From Bugulina stolonifera (taxonomy: Eukaryota; Bryozoa; Gymnolaemata; Cheilostomatida; Bugulidae): 64,000 nucleotides of DNA. Positions 33,501-46,400 of the stretch are shown in pieces. The notes under the pieces were generated by a model, which was not told the origin of the DNA, did not search any database, and saw only the letters and a list, made by a program, of their open reading frames with translations. Numbering within the stretch: the first letter of the stretch is position 1; each line of letters begins with the position of its first letter. The stretch covers positions 12,678,391 to 12,742,390 of the forward strand of contig OW285195.1 of assembly GCA_935421135.1 (NCBI GenBank). The letters run 5' to 3'. The position numbers were made by a program, and so were the translations under genes.

Positions 33501-36063
33501 GACACAGAACACCATAGTCTCTGACCAGGTACCGTCTGGAGCCTGTAGTTTTCCTTCAGACACCCTCACTCCTCGCCAGTTTCCTGTACTCTCATTTCTA
33601 TGGTAACAAAATAACAACAGAATGTATGCATGGACCTTGCAGCACTGTGATGGCACTAAACAATACATTATTATGCTTACCAATTGAGCCAAGAAATAGA
33701 ACTCCACATATAGCCTACTGTGCACAGCAATGACCTTTAAACACTTCAGTCGGATCTTCCCATAAAACTTTAATTTCAATGACACCAGATACATATCATG
33801 CTGCTAACGATCCCACACAAATAATAGCTCGGTAGCTTACATTGTACTATTGCAATGAGAAATCCAAATGAAAAACACAAAGTGCAGTTTGCTTCAGCAA
33901 TTGCATTAAACATTGACCAACTTGAATCACGGTCAAATGCTATAGACCACTAATGATGAGATAGGCCTATATGTTGTGGGTGATGACATTTACCTCGTCA
34001 ATTATATAATATATTGTTATTTTCTGCCAACAGAAAATCAATAGGTAAGTAACATGCAAATTGTACAATATAGGCTGTGTTATGGGTAACATATCAATAA
34101 CTAGACAATAACCTACCGGTACTTTAAACCTGTGGCACCTGGAAACTGAGCTGACAAGGTAGAAAGAAGCAAAGAGCCATCTGACTCCACTGGCAGCTCA
34201 ACAGCATCTTCAAACTCTTCTTCAACTACCTACATGTATATGAGTGCAGGATTAACAGTAGTCTAAGCCATACAACTGAGTTATTAGTTTATAAGTGAGT
34301 GTGAGACCACCCCGTAGGCCTAATACAGGGGGGTAACTTTCTTGAAAAAGTTGAGGCGGCCAAAATTGGACTGGCTAACAGTAGCGGTGTGGGGAGGGTG
34401 TGTGTGGGATGGGGGAAGGAGGGTGGGGCACCTCCCACAAGAAAATTTTTGAAAATTCACACAAAAACAGCCATTTTGATGCATATTTGAGCTATACGTG
34501 ATGGTACAAAAGTACAAAATGTTGCATAGTAGCCTAATCTGCAAATAGTAAACTTCAAATTAGTATACTGCAAAATAGTGCTTCTCTGTTTGGCTTGGCC
34601 ATGACGTACCATTGTAGTCCTTTACATCATTACATGACTTAGGCCTAAAAATGTACACACATTAATAAGACGGGGAAATAGTGCAAATTTAGTTGATGGA
34701 TAGAGATGGAGAGTGGTATTCTAGGGTTCCCAAACCCTGAAGAACAGTGTTAGAAGTGGAACAAATGAGGTGGGTGGGCACACTGTGCATGCAATCTTAG
34801 GGCATTTCCTATTGTTGAATACAGAATTACACATGCAGTGATCCTATCTTACAGATGAGATTAGTATTGTCATTGTATAGCTAACAAATTGAGTGAATTA
34901 CTAAAATGAAAAAAATTGTCCCTCAGTGGGATTCGAACTCGTGTCTCTATGCATGAAGACCAAGCACTCTACCAATTACGCTATCAAATCAGCAGTGGCT
35001 TCACGCAAAAATTAGCCATTAATGTAATGATACACATAGTAGCGTTATTTTCATTAGAGTATGTTTATATCATGTGGGGCTCGGTAACTATGCCTTCCGA
35101 TATTAGCTTAATTTTTTCTTCTTTTAACAAAAAGTTCAGGCGGCTAGGGCCGCCTGAGCCGCCTAGATAGTTACGGCCATGTAATATACGCAAAGGCAGG
35201 TATAACTATATGTAGGCTATATCGGCCTATCTGATCTAAATTTACTAGATGCTTCCCTTATGATTTAGGTCTACAACTATAAATTTACTTATTCATAAAG
35301 TTGGCTATGTTTGCTTAAGAACTTTTTCTTCACTTTCAAACTTTCAGAAGAACATAAAACAGTACAGTTAGGCCTAAACCAGTGCATTGTCAAATATTTC
35401 ACTATAGGCTACTAGAACATGGTTGACTATCACCTAATGGACGTAGACAAGTCGCAGCCTGCATGATTTTTATGTAAACTCTGATCTTACAAACTAACTC
35501 AAACATGATGAAATACCTGACAATCACAATGGTATGGTAATTATATTATTTTTATAATTATATTATATTTCAAAATAATGCACATGTAGGTCTATTATAT
35601 TGCTAATCCACTACGCATGCAATAAGTAATTTGGTCTTTTACATTTCAAAATAGCCTACAAATCCTCAACCCAAGTGTCACAACTTAGTGTGATGTCGTA
35701 TGAAGTTGCTTAGTTAATCAAAATTTTAATTTAAATCTAATCTTATCTAAATCAGTAAATGGTTATTCAGATATTGGCTACCCCACCTTTACTCAACTGC
35801 ACAACCAATAGTTTAATTTTAAGACTAGTTTTAATGATAACCTCAATAAACTAGTAAACGAGTGAATCTTTAGATGAATGGAAATCAAATCGATCACTTG
35901 TCACTCCACAGTGACTGTGACTCACTGCGAGAAACAAGTAGAGTAGTGGGCAAATGCATAGCCTGGTCGCTCTAGACCAGTCAACTATTATTTCAGTTTT
36001 TAATTTTCCCCGCAATTGCAAAAAGTTTCAATACAGGTTACGTACCTGGATATATTGTTCCAT
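30589..36063 (-). CDS. TARDBP: TDP-43 (TAR DNA-binding protein), complete
   Basis: Eight coding exons join in phase to 451 residues: 36046-36063, 34117-34229, 33479-33597, 32945-33126, 32374-32523, 32107-32211, 31674-31798 and 30589-31132. Residues 1-83 form the ubiquitin-like oligomerisation domain (MEQYIQ...[17 protein letters not shown]). A bipartite nuclear signal follows (GKRK...AKIKR). RRM1 is at about 113-194 (RNP2 LVLLGL, RNP1 KGFGFVRV). RRM2 is at about 206-271 ([14 protein letters not shown]). The C-terminal Gly/Asn/Gln-rich prion-like region contains [13 protein letters not shown], matching the conserved amphipathic helix. TDP-43 binds UG-rich RNA in the nucleus and acts in splicing and mRNA stability. 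Domain order and length match the family. A duplication at the exon 7 donor (31618-31702) could create an alternative, truncating splice. Confidence 0.96.
31618..31702. repeat. Tandem duplication of the TARDBP exon 7 splice donor
   Basis: Two adjacent copies of about 43 bp, each containing CATTACCTTATATGG, differ at two to three positions. Both carry a donor AAG|GTAATG on the minus strand. The upstream donor ends at 31674; the duplicate ends at 31631. Confidence 0.85.
34328..35172. mobile_element. hAT-like non-autonomous element in TARDBP intron
   Basis: The left end CAGGGGGGTAACTTTC pairs with a right end whose complement is CATGGCCGTAACTATC. Both are followed inward by AGGCGGCC on the corresponding strand. 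TAATA flanks both sides, but a clean 8-bp duplication is not seen. The GC-rich subterminal hairpin resembles that of the element at 16210-17699. It has no transposase and lies between TARDBP exons 1 and 2. Confidence 0.6.
34918..34992 (-). repeat. tRNA-like sequence (SINE head) inside the hAT-like element
   Basis: On the minus strand, ATAGCGTAATTGGTAGAGTG (A box) and GAGTTCGAATCCC (B box) flank a loop TCTTCAT, in which TTC would sit at the anticodon position (Glu type). The acceptor-stem halves do not pair, so a functional tRNA is unlikely. Confidence 0.5.
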
Positions 36064-36200
36064 TTTAGAGTAAGATACGGCTTACAATGCTGAATATTTA
36101 TATTTTTATTCTACTTGCTTATTTTTCCAGGCTCAAAGATGGCGTCTATCAAGGAATCACAACTCCAGATAAATGTTGACAGTTTTTCGCAGTGTTATAA
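36064..36200 (-). promoter_or_regulatory. TARDBP upstream region with YY1-like motif
   Basis: AAAGATGGCGTC near 36135 on the plus strand resembles the AAGATGGCGGC element common near housekeeping transcription starts. The region must contain the TARDBP 5' UTR and promoter because the first coding exon is only six codons long. Confidence 0.35.
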
Positions 36201-36678
36201 CGGCAGAGAGAAAGAAACTCCAACAAAGTCTTAAAAAGAGAGCGGACAACTTCTCAATCTGATGTTGGTCATATCAGTTGTCATGATTACAAAAAATTCT
36301 GCCAAATTCATCATCTGATTCAAGTCACCTGTCCAACCACTAAAGCCAGCTTGCGTATTATTGAGGAGCCCCAAGGAGGGTAAAGATTTCTCATCTCCAT
36401 TAACTTGATTAAAAAAGCAATAAATAGTTTTATTAGTGGTGCACCTCTCTTATTTGATGAGCATGCCTAGATACATCCATGATTTGAACCATTCACTTTG
36501 TAAGGGTCGAACAAAGTACAACCAAAGCATGAAGAGTTGAGCTAAGCCTAGGTAAGGCAAAAATTTGTAAACTGAGATTGATTCGATTCAATTGGTAAAT
36601 GTACATGTACATTTACTATGTTGTGCAATGGTTGCAAATGTAGCAATATTTGGTTTACATGCTGTAGAACTGTGCACA
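36201..36678. other. Intergenic region between TARDBP and the D8C copies
   Basis: A GCGGACAACTTCTCAAT repeat copy lies near 36225, and a palindromic ACATGTACAT lies near 36605. Nothing else was recognised. Confidence 0.4.
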
Positions 36679-37384
36679 ATGCATACCATGCACATTCTAC
36701 TGGGTCTTGTTACACTAATCAGTGGTTACAGTCTCCAACTGTGCAGTGATATCAAACTCAACTGATGACAAGGTGCATAACTGCTCTGACTTAATCAGCT
36801 TTCTAGAGAGAGTCATAAAGTTAGAGTGTCCCGGCCAGTAAGCATGCTGCACTCAAACGGAACATCACATTAGTTACAGTTGAAACACAGAAGCATATCT
36901 ACTCTTCACTCCTAGACAAGCTAGTAGAGTGCAGGAAACTCGCTGGAACAGCTTCCATCTCGCAAGCAAACGAATGTCTGACAGCCGTAAATCTGACATC
37001 TAATTGGAGACAAGATCATCAAAACGGTCACATTAAGCCACATGGACAGTACCATTCCAGTAGCTATAGCTGTGATCTGTATAAAGCCAGGTGGTTTAGA
37101 TTTACTGGAGGAGCAGGTAAACGTTTATTTAATAGCTGTTCAGGTGAAGGTTCATGCGGTACTCTGGCTTCCATATGGACAGATGCTGCGATGCCGACTG
37201 CTGTGAATGAAGCTATGACTATAAAGACTTATGGCTCATACAAAGGAAACTGCCGTTACTATACCAGAGAAATGCAGGTGATGAGGTGCTCTATGGAGAC
37301 AGATGATTTTATGTATAAGCTTGCAAAACCATTTATTTTTCAAGCCATGACCCTGCGCTGATGGATCTTGTGGAATGTTGTGAG
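36679..37384 (+). pseudogene. D8C-domain protein pseudogene (inverted copy)
   Basis: This stretch is collinear with the minus-strand copy at 38323-39030, including the signal-peptide start (ATGCATACCATGCACATTCT) and the D8C body (TTTACTGGAGGAGCAGGTAA). It is broken by insertions of about 7 and 4 bases near the 5' end, a TGA after the signal region, a TAA near 36840, and changes near the 3' end that destroy the last cysteines. AATAAA survives at 37449. It is a decayed duplicate of a secreted protein gene. Confidence 0.75.
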
Positions 37385-38322
37385 AGACTGTCAAACATGT
37401 CTACAATGTCTATACTATAAAAGTTATGAAATAAGTTTTAAGTATTTAAATAAAATTCAGATTTAAAAAACGCATATTGAACATTTGTGCTTACATGTAT
37501 ATTAAACCACCAAAGAAGCTGTAGTCGTATAGAAATTTCCAAAAGGTTATACGTATCTCTACTAGAGCAACTCAGGACTTAAAAAGTATAATTCAAAGTG
37601 CTCAATATTGATTTTAACTACAGTTGTTCAACTTACTATACGACTACCAAAAGTTGAGGGAAAGGAGATGATTGAGAGAGGATAACTTCCAATTATGATC
37701 AATAGCTTATGGGTGCCAATGGATATTAGTTAGCAGTGATGTTATTTAAATAAAAGGAAGCTGTAGACAACACTAACAGATGGAAGTAGGAATACTTTCA
37801 TAGAATATTTTTGTAATGACACATGTATATTGATACCAGGGCATGATCAATAAATATCCAATATGGAACAAGAGCAGTACCTTTGACAAAAACTGCATCT
37901 TCTATCTGTGATTAATTTATTCTCTTGCTTTAAAATTACAGCATCCTACAATGCTCTGTGGTAAGTAAGTAAAATCACTTACTAAACTAAAGTTATCTTC
38001 TCAGTGAATTACGTGTATTGATAAAAATTGTCTTTCTTTTGTATATATTGTGTAGCTTGCACCGTTGATTTCATTTTTGGCAAACCAGCTAGTAAATTGC
38101 TATAGTATGCAGACCAACTCATTTACGTGTTTGGCAAGTTTATAATCTCCTCATATTATATGAATACCGGCTATGGGTCCTCAGTGCCCAAAGAAAGGAA
38201 AAATTGCATGATATTTAAATGTTTTTCTTGCTACTTTATTTAGTCACAGAATATAAATGACAACAATGTCTTACGTATCTATTCTCTTTGAAAGGAAAGC
38301 AAGATGGATACAAATATAGGCT
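37385..38322. other. Spacer between the two inverted D8C copies
   Basis: It contains 3' flanks with poly(A) signals for both copies (37449-37454 on plus, 38235-38240 on minus) and a GAGAGAGGATAACTTCCAAT repeat near 37675. No exon was seen. Confidence 0.5.
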
Positions 38323-39030
38323 CTACATCATGCCGCAAAATCCATCGGCACAAGTAGCATCAGCTGACCCAGAGGCAGGTTTGACAAGCTTATAGATGAA
38401 GTCATCTGTCTCCGTAGAGCACCTCATCACCTGCATTTCTCTGGTATAGTAACGGCAGTTTCCTTTGTATGAGCCATAAGTCTTTATAGTCATAGCTTCA
38501 TTCACAGCAGTCGGCATCGCAGCATCTGTCCATATGGGAGCTAGAGTACCGCATGAACCTTCACCTGAACAGCTATTAAATAAACGTTTACCTGCTCCTC
38601 CACTAAATCTAAACCACCTGGTTTCATATAGATCACAGTTATAGCCATTACTGGAGTGCGGTCCATGTGGTTTTAGGTGTGTACTTTGATGGTGTCGTCT
38701 CCACTCAGCCGTGAAGTTGATTGCCGTCTGACATTCTTTCGGTTGTGAAATTATCAGAACCTCTGCAGGTCTTCTACATTCCATTAGTTTGTCCAGAAGT
38801 GAAGAATAGATGTACCTTTGTGTTTCAACTGGAGCTAAGGTGATGTCATGTTCGAGTGCCGCTTGCTTGCTGGGACACTAAATCTTTATGACTCTCTCCA
38901 GGACGTTAACTAAGTCAGCATAGTTATGCACCTTGTCATCAGTCGAGTCTGATATCACAGCACAGCTGGACACTGTGACCAATGTAACAACACCCAGTAG
39001 AGTGAGTATAGAATTCATCATGCACAGCAT
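38323..39030 (-). CDS. Secreted D8C-domain (uromodulin/GP2/OIT3-type) protein with one in-frame stop
   Basis: A single 236-codon frame begins at 39030 with a signal peptide (MNSILTLLGVVTLVTVSSC). It ends with a D8C domain at about residues 100-236: WFRFSGGAGKRLFNSC, SCGTLAPIWTD, GNCRYYTREMQVMRC, FIYKLVKP, and a final CADGFCGMM. The D8C domain is a cysteine-rich module known from uromodulin, GP2, OIT3 and other extracellular proteins. Codon 51 is TAG (38878-38880), where the inverted copy has GAG. The frame is otherwise open across it, from VLERVIKI through CPSKQAALEH. This is therefore a very recent pseudogene, a null allele, a sequencing error or a readthrough case. A splice-acceptor-like TTTTGCAG just before the ATG suggests a 5' UTR intron. 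Confidence 0.7.
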
Positions 39031-39401
39031 TCTGCAAAATAAACCACACTCTATCTCTCGGCAACCTGCTGCTTTTTAATAATCACAGTTCACAAATATG
39101 TCACGACTCAAAATATTGGGTTACTGTATCATGATATTTCTTAGCAAAATTAAGTTTTAAAACAATAATATTTTTCCTTGCATGTAACTTACAGCTCAGG
39201 TTTTCGTTCTGTTTTGAACAACAACTGTTTGTGAACTAACATCTGTCAAGGTATAAAGCAGATGAGATATGCAGTAGAATAATAGCACGCCATGGTGTAA
39301 TCTGCAGAAGTTGTCAAAGTACACCACATGTAACTACGCTTTGGAATAAAATAGGATCTACGCCATTTATAATATTTCCTGATACGTCAGAATGTGATTG
39401 A

Positions 39402-39562
39402 ATGTGTGCTATGCCAGAGAGAGAAGACCTTATGCTAGAGAAAGAATCTCTTTTGCTAGAGAGAAAATCCTTTATGCTAGAGAGGAAATGCCTTGTGCTA
39501 GAGAGGAAATCCTTTGTGCTAGAGAGAAAATCCCTTATGCCAGAGAGGAAATACCTAGATGA
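39402..39562. repeat. 21-bp minisatellite, about 7 copies
   Basis: Units near GCTAGAGAGGAAATCCTTTGT. They also read as a LERKSFV peptide repeat on the plus strand, but with no gene context. Confidence 0.85.
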
Positions 39563-41117
39563 GAACTCTTTCAGTCAGCTTACATAGTTCCAACCGGATT
39601 TTACGAGATGCAATTAGTCACATTGAAAGTTACTGCTCCACTCAAAACCATGTGACCAATTATAAATATATAGTGGCATGCTCAGCTACTGGTCTGAAAG
39701 ATGAGTTTTAAAGAAAAAGCCCATGATATCCACACCCACACCCACACCCACACATGAAAATGAATTCTTTTTACTTTATTAACTCATGGATGGAGCAAAA
39801 TCATTTAATGGAGTTGTTCTCTCTCTTTCTCCCTAACAGAAGTTACTTTCATTACTAATAACTACATGTACGTCATGAAGTTGTCCTCTCTCTTTTATTT
39901 TTTCCTAATTATTCTGTCACTATGATTAATGTACATGGGATGTAATACACATTGGGACCGTATATGCATATACTAGGTGTATTGCAGTATAATACTGTTA
40001 CTTTAATTTGTTAAAACACACATTACTGGACTAACTACATCTATTGCACACAGTAATACATAGTGGTCTACCACTACCATGCAGTAAGTACACTATACTA
40101 TATAATATACACGCATCTATTATACTATAGTAACGTCAATCTGAACAGTAATCTTCCATTTTTGTGATAAATTATGCTATGGTAATACTACTACCCCATG
40201 TTTATGACATGCGTGTCTATTATTATAATATAAGATAGTAACATGTGTTATCAATAGCCACTCATAGTAGCACGTGTGACACAGTGACCTCCAATCAGAA
40301 TTAGTCTTGACATTATTTACATTAGCAGTGTATGAAGTAAGAGAATAATTTATAAGCTACGGATTAATGGTTATAAATTATTGTATTGAATTCGTAAAAA
40401 ACAGAATACTGACAGTTTGCTAGCAGTGTTCCAAGCAAACCCTTCACTTCCATATACAAACTAACTTGATAGAGCCGTGCACTGGGTGAGTACATGTAAA
40501 TTCAATACTACAACCTGTAGTGGACCAGAAAGCAATTATCCCAATCAAAGAGAGTTTAGTTTGTCTATTGACCAGCGGTCAGTGTGCATAGAGCTGTAAA
40601 GCTAGGGTGACGACATCAAAGACCACCCCCTTAAGGACACTATATTACAGCTTAGAACCTAGGCTATGTCAAATACATTATGTGGTTGTTTAAACTGGAG
40701 TTTCAACTCAAGTACAGTTGACTTGAGGCAGTTATTCATAGTGTTGTCAGCTCACATGTACTTTGTATTCCAACATACTAGCTGCACATACCACGTACCA
40801 CAGAGTTGCTGGACATTGAAACTAAAGCCTCCATGTACATGGTACAAGGTTCAGGAAGCAGTAAATGCAGCAAGCCGGTTGTTTGCACAGACTCTTGTTT
40901 TATTATCCTTTGTATTGACTAAAATGTTTAAGAATAGTACACATACACTGTATTCTTGTGTGTAACTAGAGTATAAATGAACTACTTTTTAGATTGGCCA
41001 AAATAGTCAGGAAGAGAAGATACATGAGCATGTATAACATTTAGGGATGTGTGTGGTATGAATGCAGTTGTGCTTGTTGACAAAAACTATGTACAAGTCT
41101 TCTATGTTATGTTACAT

Positions 41118-41325
41118 CTATGTTATGCTATTGCTATTATAATAGCAATAGCATAATATAGCGTAGCGTAGCGTAACATAGCGTAGCGTAACATAGCGTA
41201 GCATAGCATAGCGTAGCATAGCATAGCATAGCATAGCATAGCATAGCATAGCATAGCATAGCATAGCATAGCATAGCATAGCATAGCATAGCATAGCATA
41301 GCATAGCATAGCAATAGCATCGAAC
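41118..41325. repeat. GCATA pentanucleotide array flanked by inverted repeat
   Basis: About 30 copies of GCATA with GCGTA variants at the left. Next to it, GCTATTGCTATTATAATAGC forms a small palindrome. Confidence 0.95.
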
Positions 41326-42550
41326 TTATACAGTTTTGTTACATTACTGGTTAACATTACAGTGCGTGTAGATCCATTCTGTATAAGCATGTTAGCTATG
41401 AAGCTCTATTAGTTATGAAGCTGACGCGGAATTTCCAGTTGTTTGTGTCCTGCCAGTAAATCTTGCTGACCTGGCTCAAAGAGAAAACAAATCAAATGCT
41501 TGCTTTGAACTTGAAATACATGACTACTTCCAGCAATACACATGTACGCGTTGCCTTCCTCACTTATAAATGTATATATAATATGTAAATATATACAAGA
41601 TAAATTTGCATTGCATTTGCATGTAGAATTTTGCATTGCTTTGTACATGTGCATGTAGGTCTCAAATTGACACTGTATTTGGTGTATTGTGTGCATAAAA
41701 TTATCTGTTAATGTATTGTTCATGCAGTCAATGAAGTCAAATATATTACAAGCATACAATTTATTAGGCAGTATTTCCATTAAATGTTACTCAAAGTTAG
41801 CTGTTGTAATGTGAAACCAAGCGCTTCATAGATTTGCTGTGAAATTTTATCCACCATACAGAAATTATATGAGTTTTCCTACATCATCATGTAGTCATAT
41901 TATCATAAATTATTGATGGAGACAATTAATGGCAGACCTTGCTTTTAAAATTAATTGCTTTTGGGCATTGCAAAAACATACTACCACATGATATAAACAC
42001 TTCTGTTTCTACGGCAAAGTTTCCCAAAATTATCGGCATTATTTACAGGCTACTGACCTTGATAGAATCTCCACAGCAGATTAAAAGTAACATTAATACC
42101 AGCATGACTACTGTGTAACTCTATACCATTTACACGACTTGTGCGTATGTGTAATGCTATACCGTTATAATGAATAGAAGATACACATGACATTGTTCCT
42201 AAAAATCAATGAGCATGTCATCAGAACATTGCATCTACATTTCCGAAACTGTCACAATATAAAAGTGTATAGCTATCTATTGGTCTACCTTAATTCATTT
42301 AGACAAATGCCAACACATACATTCTACTTGAAGCCAGTGGTACTGAGTTAGACCTGGGTTTACATCAAAATATAGGCTTGCATTAAGGTCCAGTAATTTT
42401 GCTCTGTGTTGCTAACTAGAAGTTGTATACTGGTAGCTCTCTGTTAGGTAAGCAGCCTTTTACCTGATGAAATTTGTAAATCTACTTGGATATGAAACTC
42501 ATTCCATTTCTTATTTCTTTTATAATATTGTACATGTATACCTGTGACTA

Positions 42551-42795
42551 TGATGGCTGTAACTTTGACTATGACTATGACTATGACTGTGACTATGACT
42601 GTGACTGAAACTATGACTATGACTATAACTAGGAGTATGGCTGAGACCATGACTGAAACTGTGACTGTGATTATGACTATGACTATGACTGTAACTGAAA
42701 CTATGACTATGACTATAACTAGGAGTATGGCTGAGACCATGACTGAAACTGTGACTGTGATTATGACTATGACTATGACTGTGACTCTAACCATG
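42551..42795. repeat. GACTAT/GACTGT hexamer array with ~95-bp higher-order unit
   Basis: Hexamers alternate with a longer block (ACTAGGAGTATGGCTGAGAC) that is repeated in full, giving two higher-order units. Confidence 0.9.
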
Positions 42796-43446
42796 GCAGT
42801 TATTGAAACTGTGAACATGAATATAATTGTAACATTAATTTGTCAACAAATCCTCTGCAAGAGATAAATATTGCCTAAATAAATTCAAAATGACACAATC
42901 ACGCCTGCTAGTGCAATGGTCTGTATAGCTAATGGAATTAGGAAATTACATGTATACATAGTTCACTACTCCTGCTACTTCTGCTTGTGTGAAGTGAGCT
43001 AACTAAAATTTATAACTAGCTACAAATGTGAGAGTACTAATCATGATGATGTATAGGCCTATTCACACACTACCAGTCTGAAATATTCCATCCATCAATA
43101 TGGTGACATTGTTATACATGTATATATACACATCATGGTAAAAAATTGTACCCATGAAGGGTAAACCATGTACTAAATATGCCAGACAGTAGACCAGTGC
43201 TCAGCAGTGTTTGTATCAAGCAAGTGAGACTAATCGTGGTGCACATTCTAATTTCACACAAACATAGACTGCAGTGTATATTTACAGAACATATAGTCAG
43301 TTTACTGGAAAATTTACTTCTCCTGCTATGACTATATTATAGTACACATCTATGTATCATATGCATATTGTTACAAGTGATGGTAATATTACATTGCAGG
43401 TAATTGACTATACGTAGCCTGGGTGTATACATTCCTCCATTATACA

Positions 43447-46400
43447 ATGAAGAACCTTCAGTCGCTTTTCTCCTGCTTTTCGGCTAAAGGCGGTCAAAGC
43501 TCCAAGGCTAAGAAGCCAGGCAGGTTGGTTCAAAAACATGCATACTGTAAATAGGCCTATATTTACCGTGTGTTACTAGTAGAAACTGAGGCTATGCTGT
43601 CTATCGTTGAGTCTGGGATATTTTCATAGTATATTACTCGTGTGCATGCACAGTACATGTATGTTGAGAAAATGCTTTCTTAATTTTGGCATCAATGCAC
43701 AAGAGTGTCTATTGGAAAATTATAATGTACGTAAAATTGTCTGTGTGTAATGTGCATTTATTTGAAAAGGTGTTTCATTAATGCATAAATCACAATATAC
43801 GTGTACAGAATATGCGACTGTTCAAAAAAGACAGTTCGAAACAGGACATTTCGAAAGTGGACAGTTCAACACCGGGCAAGTCGAAACCCAAAACTCCGAC
43901 CACCAGACACAGATTTCAACTATTTTTTATTTTTAATGTTTTTTTTATTTAATTAATTATATTAATTAATTAAAATTAATTATTTATGAGTTGTGTTCTT
44001 CTAAATGTAATCTACACAGTTTCGAACTGTCCGGTTGTCAAACGACCTGTTTCAAACTGTCTTTTTCGAAATGTCCCTTTACCACATGTATATGTAGTAA
44101 TATATTAGTAAGAAACTAGCTGCTAAAACTCTGCTCCTGTCACTGTATTCTACAGAATCACTTTTAGATAAAAACTCTCATATACATGTACATATTGTCG
44201 TGTAAGTCATGCAAGTCCTGCGTCAATCATAGATTTTGTGAACACAACAATATTATTCTTAATTCACTTTAATAGGCATGCACAGTATTTGACAGGTGAT
44301 AGCATTGCCCTCAAATATAGTGATTGAACTGAATTTTTAGAAATTTTTTATTTCCTCAAATGGAGAATTTATGGTACAGCATCTCAGTCAGATTCAATCA
44401 GTAACATGACTTCAGATTCGTAGTAATACTAAATCTAATATGTGTATTCCTACAAACGACCTAATTAACCTCTACCAATGAGCTCCAACATGACCCAATT
44501 AACCTCTACCAATGAACTCCAACATGACTAAATTAACCTTTTCCAATGACTGAGCTCCAACATGACCTAGTTGACCTCTACCAATGAGCTCCAACATAAC
44601 CCAATTAACCTCTACCAATGAGCTCCAACATGACCTAATTAACTTCTACCACTAAAGTCTAACATGGTACAATCACATTTATCTATCCTATATTTTCTAT
44701 GAACCCTGCAGTCCTACCAGGAAAGCCAACAAACAAAATGTCAAATAAATCAACACGGCATCTGTTTCTGCAGATTACACGCTGTTTTCAAGGATTAAAC
44801 CACAGCAAAAAGGATGCAATATTAAGTTGACAAAACTGCTCAAGCTTTGCTTTCAATTTGTACTTGGAGATAAACATGGAAATAATTATTGAAACATTCC
44901 ATCTACAAAATATTCTCTACATGGCAAACTACTGATATTTGGAGTTATTCTCTATTTCAAAGATAGGATAACTTCCACAAATAGGCGTATCTAATATTTT
45001 CCAACTAGCAAACTTTGAATATGCTTTATAAGCATATTATTATTTTAATCTCTTTTTATCTAAAAGTCACACTAAAAAATGAAACACTAGTTGGGATCGT
45101 CAAGCCACCAAAGTTGCAAGTAATAGATGGGCAGAACCAACATTACTTTGAACATACATAGTACAATAGTCATGCAGATATGAGGCTACTACCGATATGC
45201 CCTTCTTTCCATGGTAACTGAATACCAAACTAAGCAAAACAAAATCCCATGCTACTAAGGAAAAACTACTACACAAATTTTTCCTCTTCCTGTATAATAG
45301 TATGCCATTGTTATCACATATTATTAATTGATTGCTAATTTATCATAAAATTGTGTAGGATAGAAAGTCACATGCCTAATGAAAATTGCAGAAGGCATGA
45401 TGATACAGTTACATTATTTGGTCATAAGTTCATTTGAATGGATACAGTTTGTACATTTGTATGTTATAATAGTCATAATGATTATAATATAGCATGACAT
45501 AGTATTATATAATGTAATATAATATGATAAAATGAAGATTATCACATTTCCATGATGTAGCAAAACCAAAGTCAAGTTAAAGGAGAACATTTAATTCTGT
45601 TTCAGTTTAGCAGATCTAGAATATGGTGATGAACTGTACTAATATTAAATGCTTATTGTGCGGACAGTGTATTGTGTCAGTGTTTGCTATTGCTACCCCA
45701 TTGGTGCAGCTTAAAAATAGCCCTAGAAACACACCTACATGTACATGTATATAATACTCCATACTTCCAACAGAGTACATGTATGTTTAAAAAGGGTGAA
45801 ATAAAATGAGCCTTAGTGATATAGTTATTCCTCAAATGTATAGTCAATATCAGTATTATTCATAAAATGTAGTTATTTATAGAATAATGCGCATTGTGTC
45901 ATAATTGTCTTATCATTTCCATTCTCATAAAGCTGATATAAACATCATGCCATGCCAACCATGTCATGCCATTTCACACGTGATAGCATAGCAATTACAT
46001 AACATTTACAGCAAACTCTATGAGCCGAAATACCTGTACTTTAAAAGCTAATACTATACATATACATGTAGTCGGAAAAGAAAATTACAGTACACATACA
46101 TAGCAGGAAAAGACCATGGCTATTGATTATAATTAGAAGTTGCCCTCTCTCAATTGAGAGTGCACTTGAGAGAGGACAACTTCTAATTATAATCAATAGT
46201 TTATTAGTGCCCGTGGAACAGACCCTGCACAAACAATTTACAATACATGTATATGTGTGGTTATAGAAGTGTAAATAAACACTCATGTGGTTACCCTCTA
46301 GCCTTAGTACAGAGCATGAAATAACATGTGAGAAGAGGAGCAACTATTCTCTGAGTCTCTGGACTCCCCCATACCCTCTACAGAGTAGGAGGCACCCTAT

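Larger units (their letters stand above)
39031..43446. other. Gene-poor region with simple repeats
   Basis: No supportable gene. It holds a 21-bp minisatellite (39402-39562), a CCCACA run near 39730, and a GCATA pentamer array and a GACTAT hexamer array listed separately. Open frames at 40666-40965 (+) and 41409-41780 (-) lack any domain or splice support. Confidence 0.5.

Noticed and set aside
34918..34992. Functional tRNA-Glu gene
   Set aside because: A and B boxes and a TTC loop are present, but the two ends do not pair as an acceptor stem.
36137..36233. 31-codon plus ORF starting at ATGGCGTC
   Set aside because: Its ATG is explained by a promoter motif, and no donor or partner exon was found.
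40666..40965. 99-residue plus ORF
   Set aside because: No homology recognised and no flanking gene structure.
41118..41390. ORFs over the GCATA array
   Set aside because: The pentamer repeat happens to lack stops in these frames; no gene features.
41409..41780. 123-residue minus ORF
   Set aside because: No recognisable domain, signal or splice sites, and AT-rich codon composition like its surroundings.
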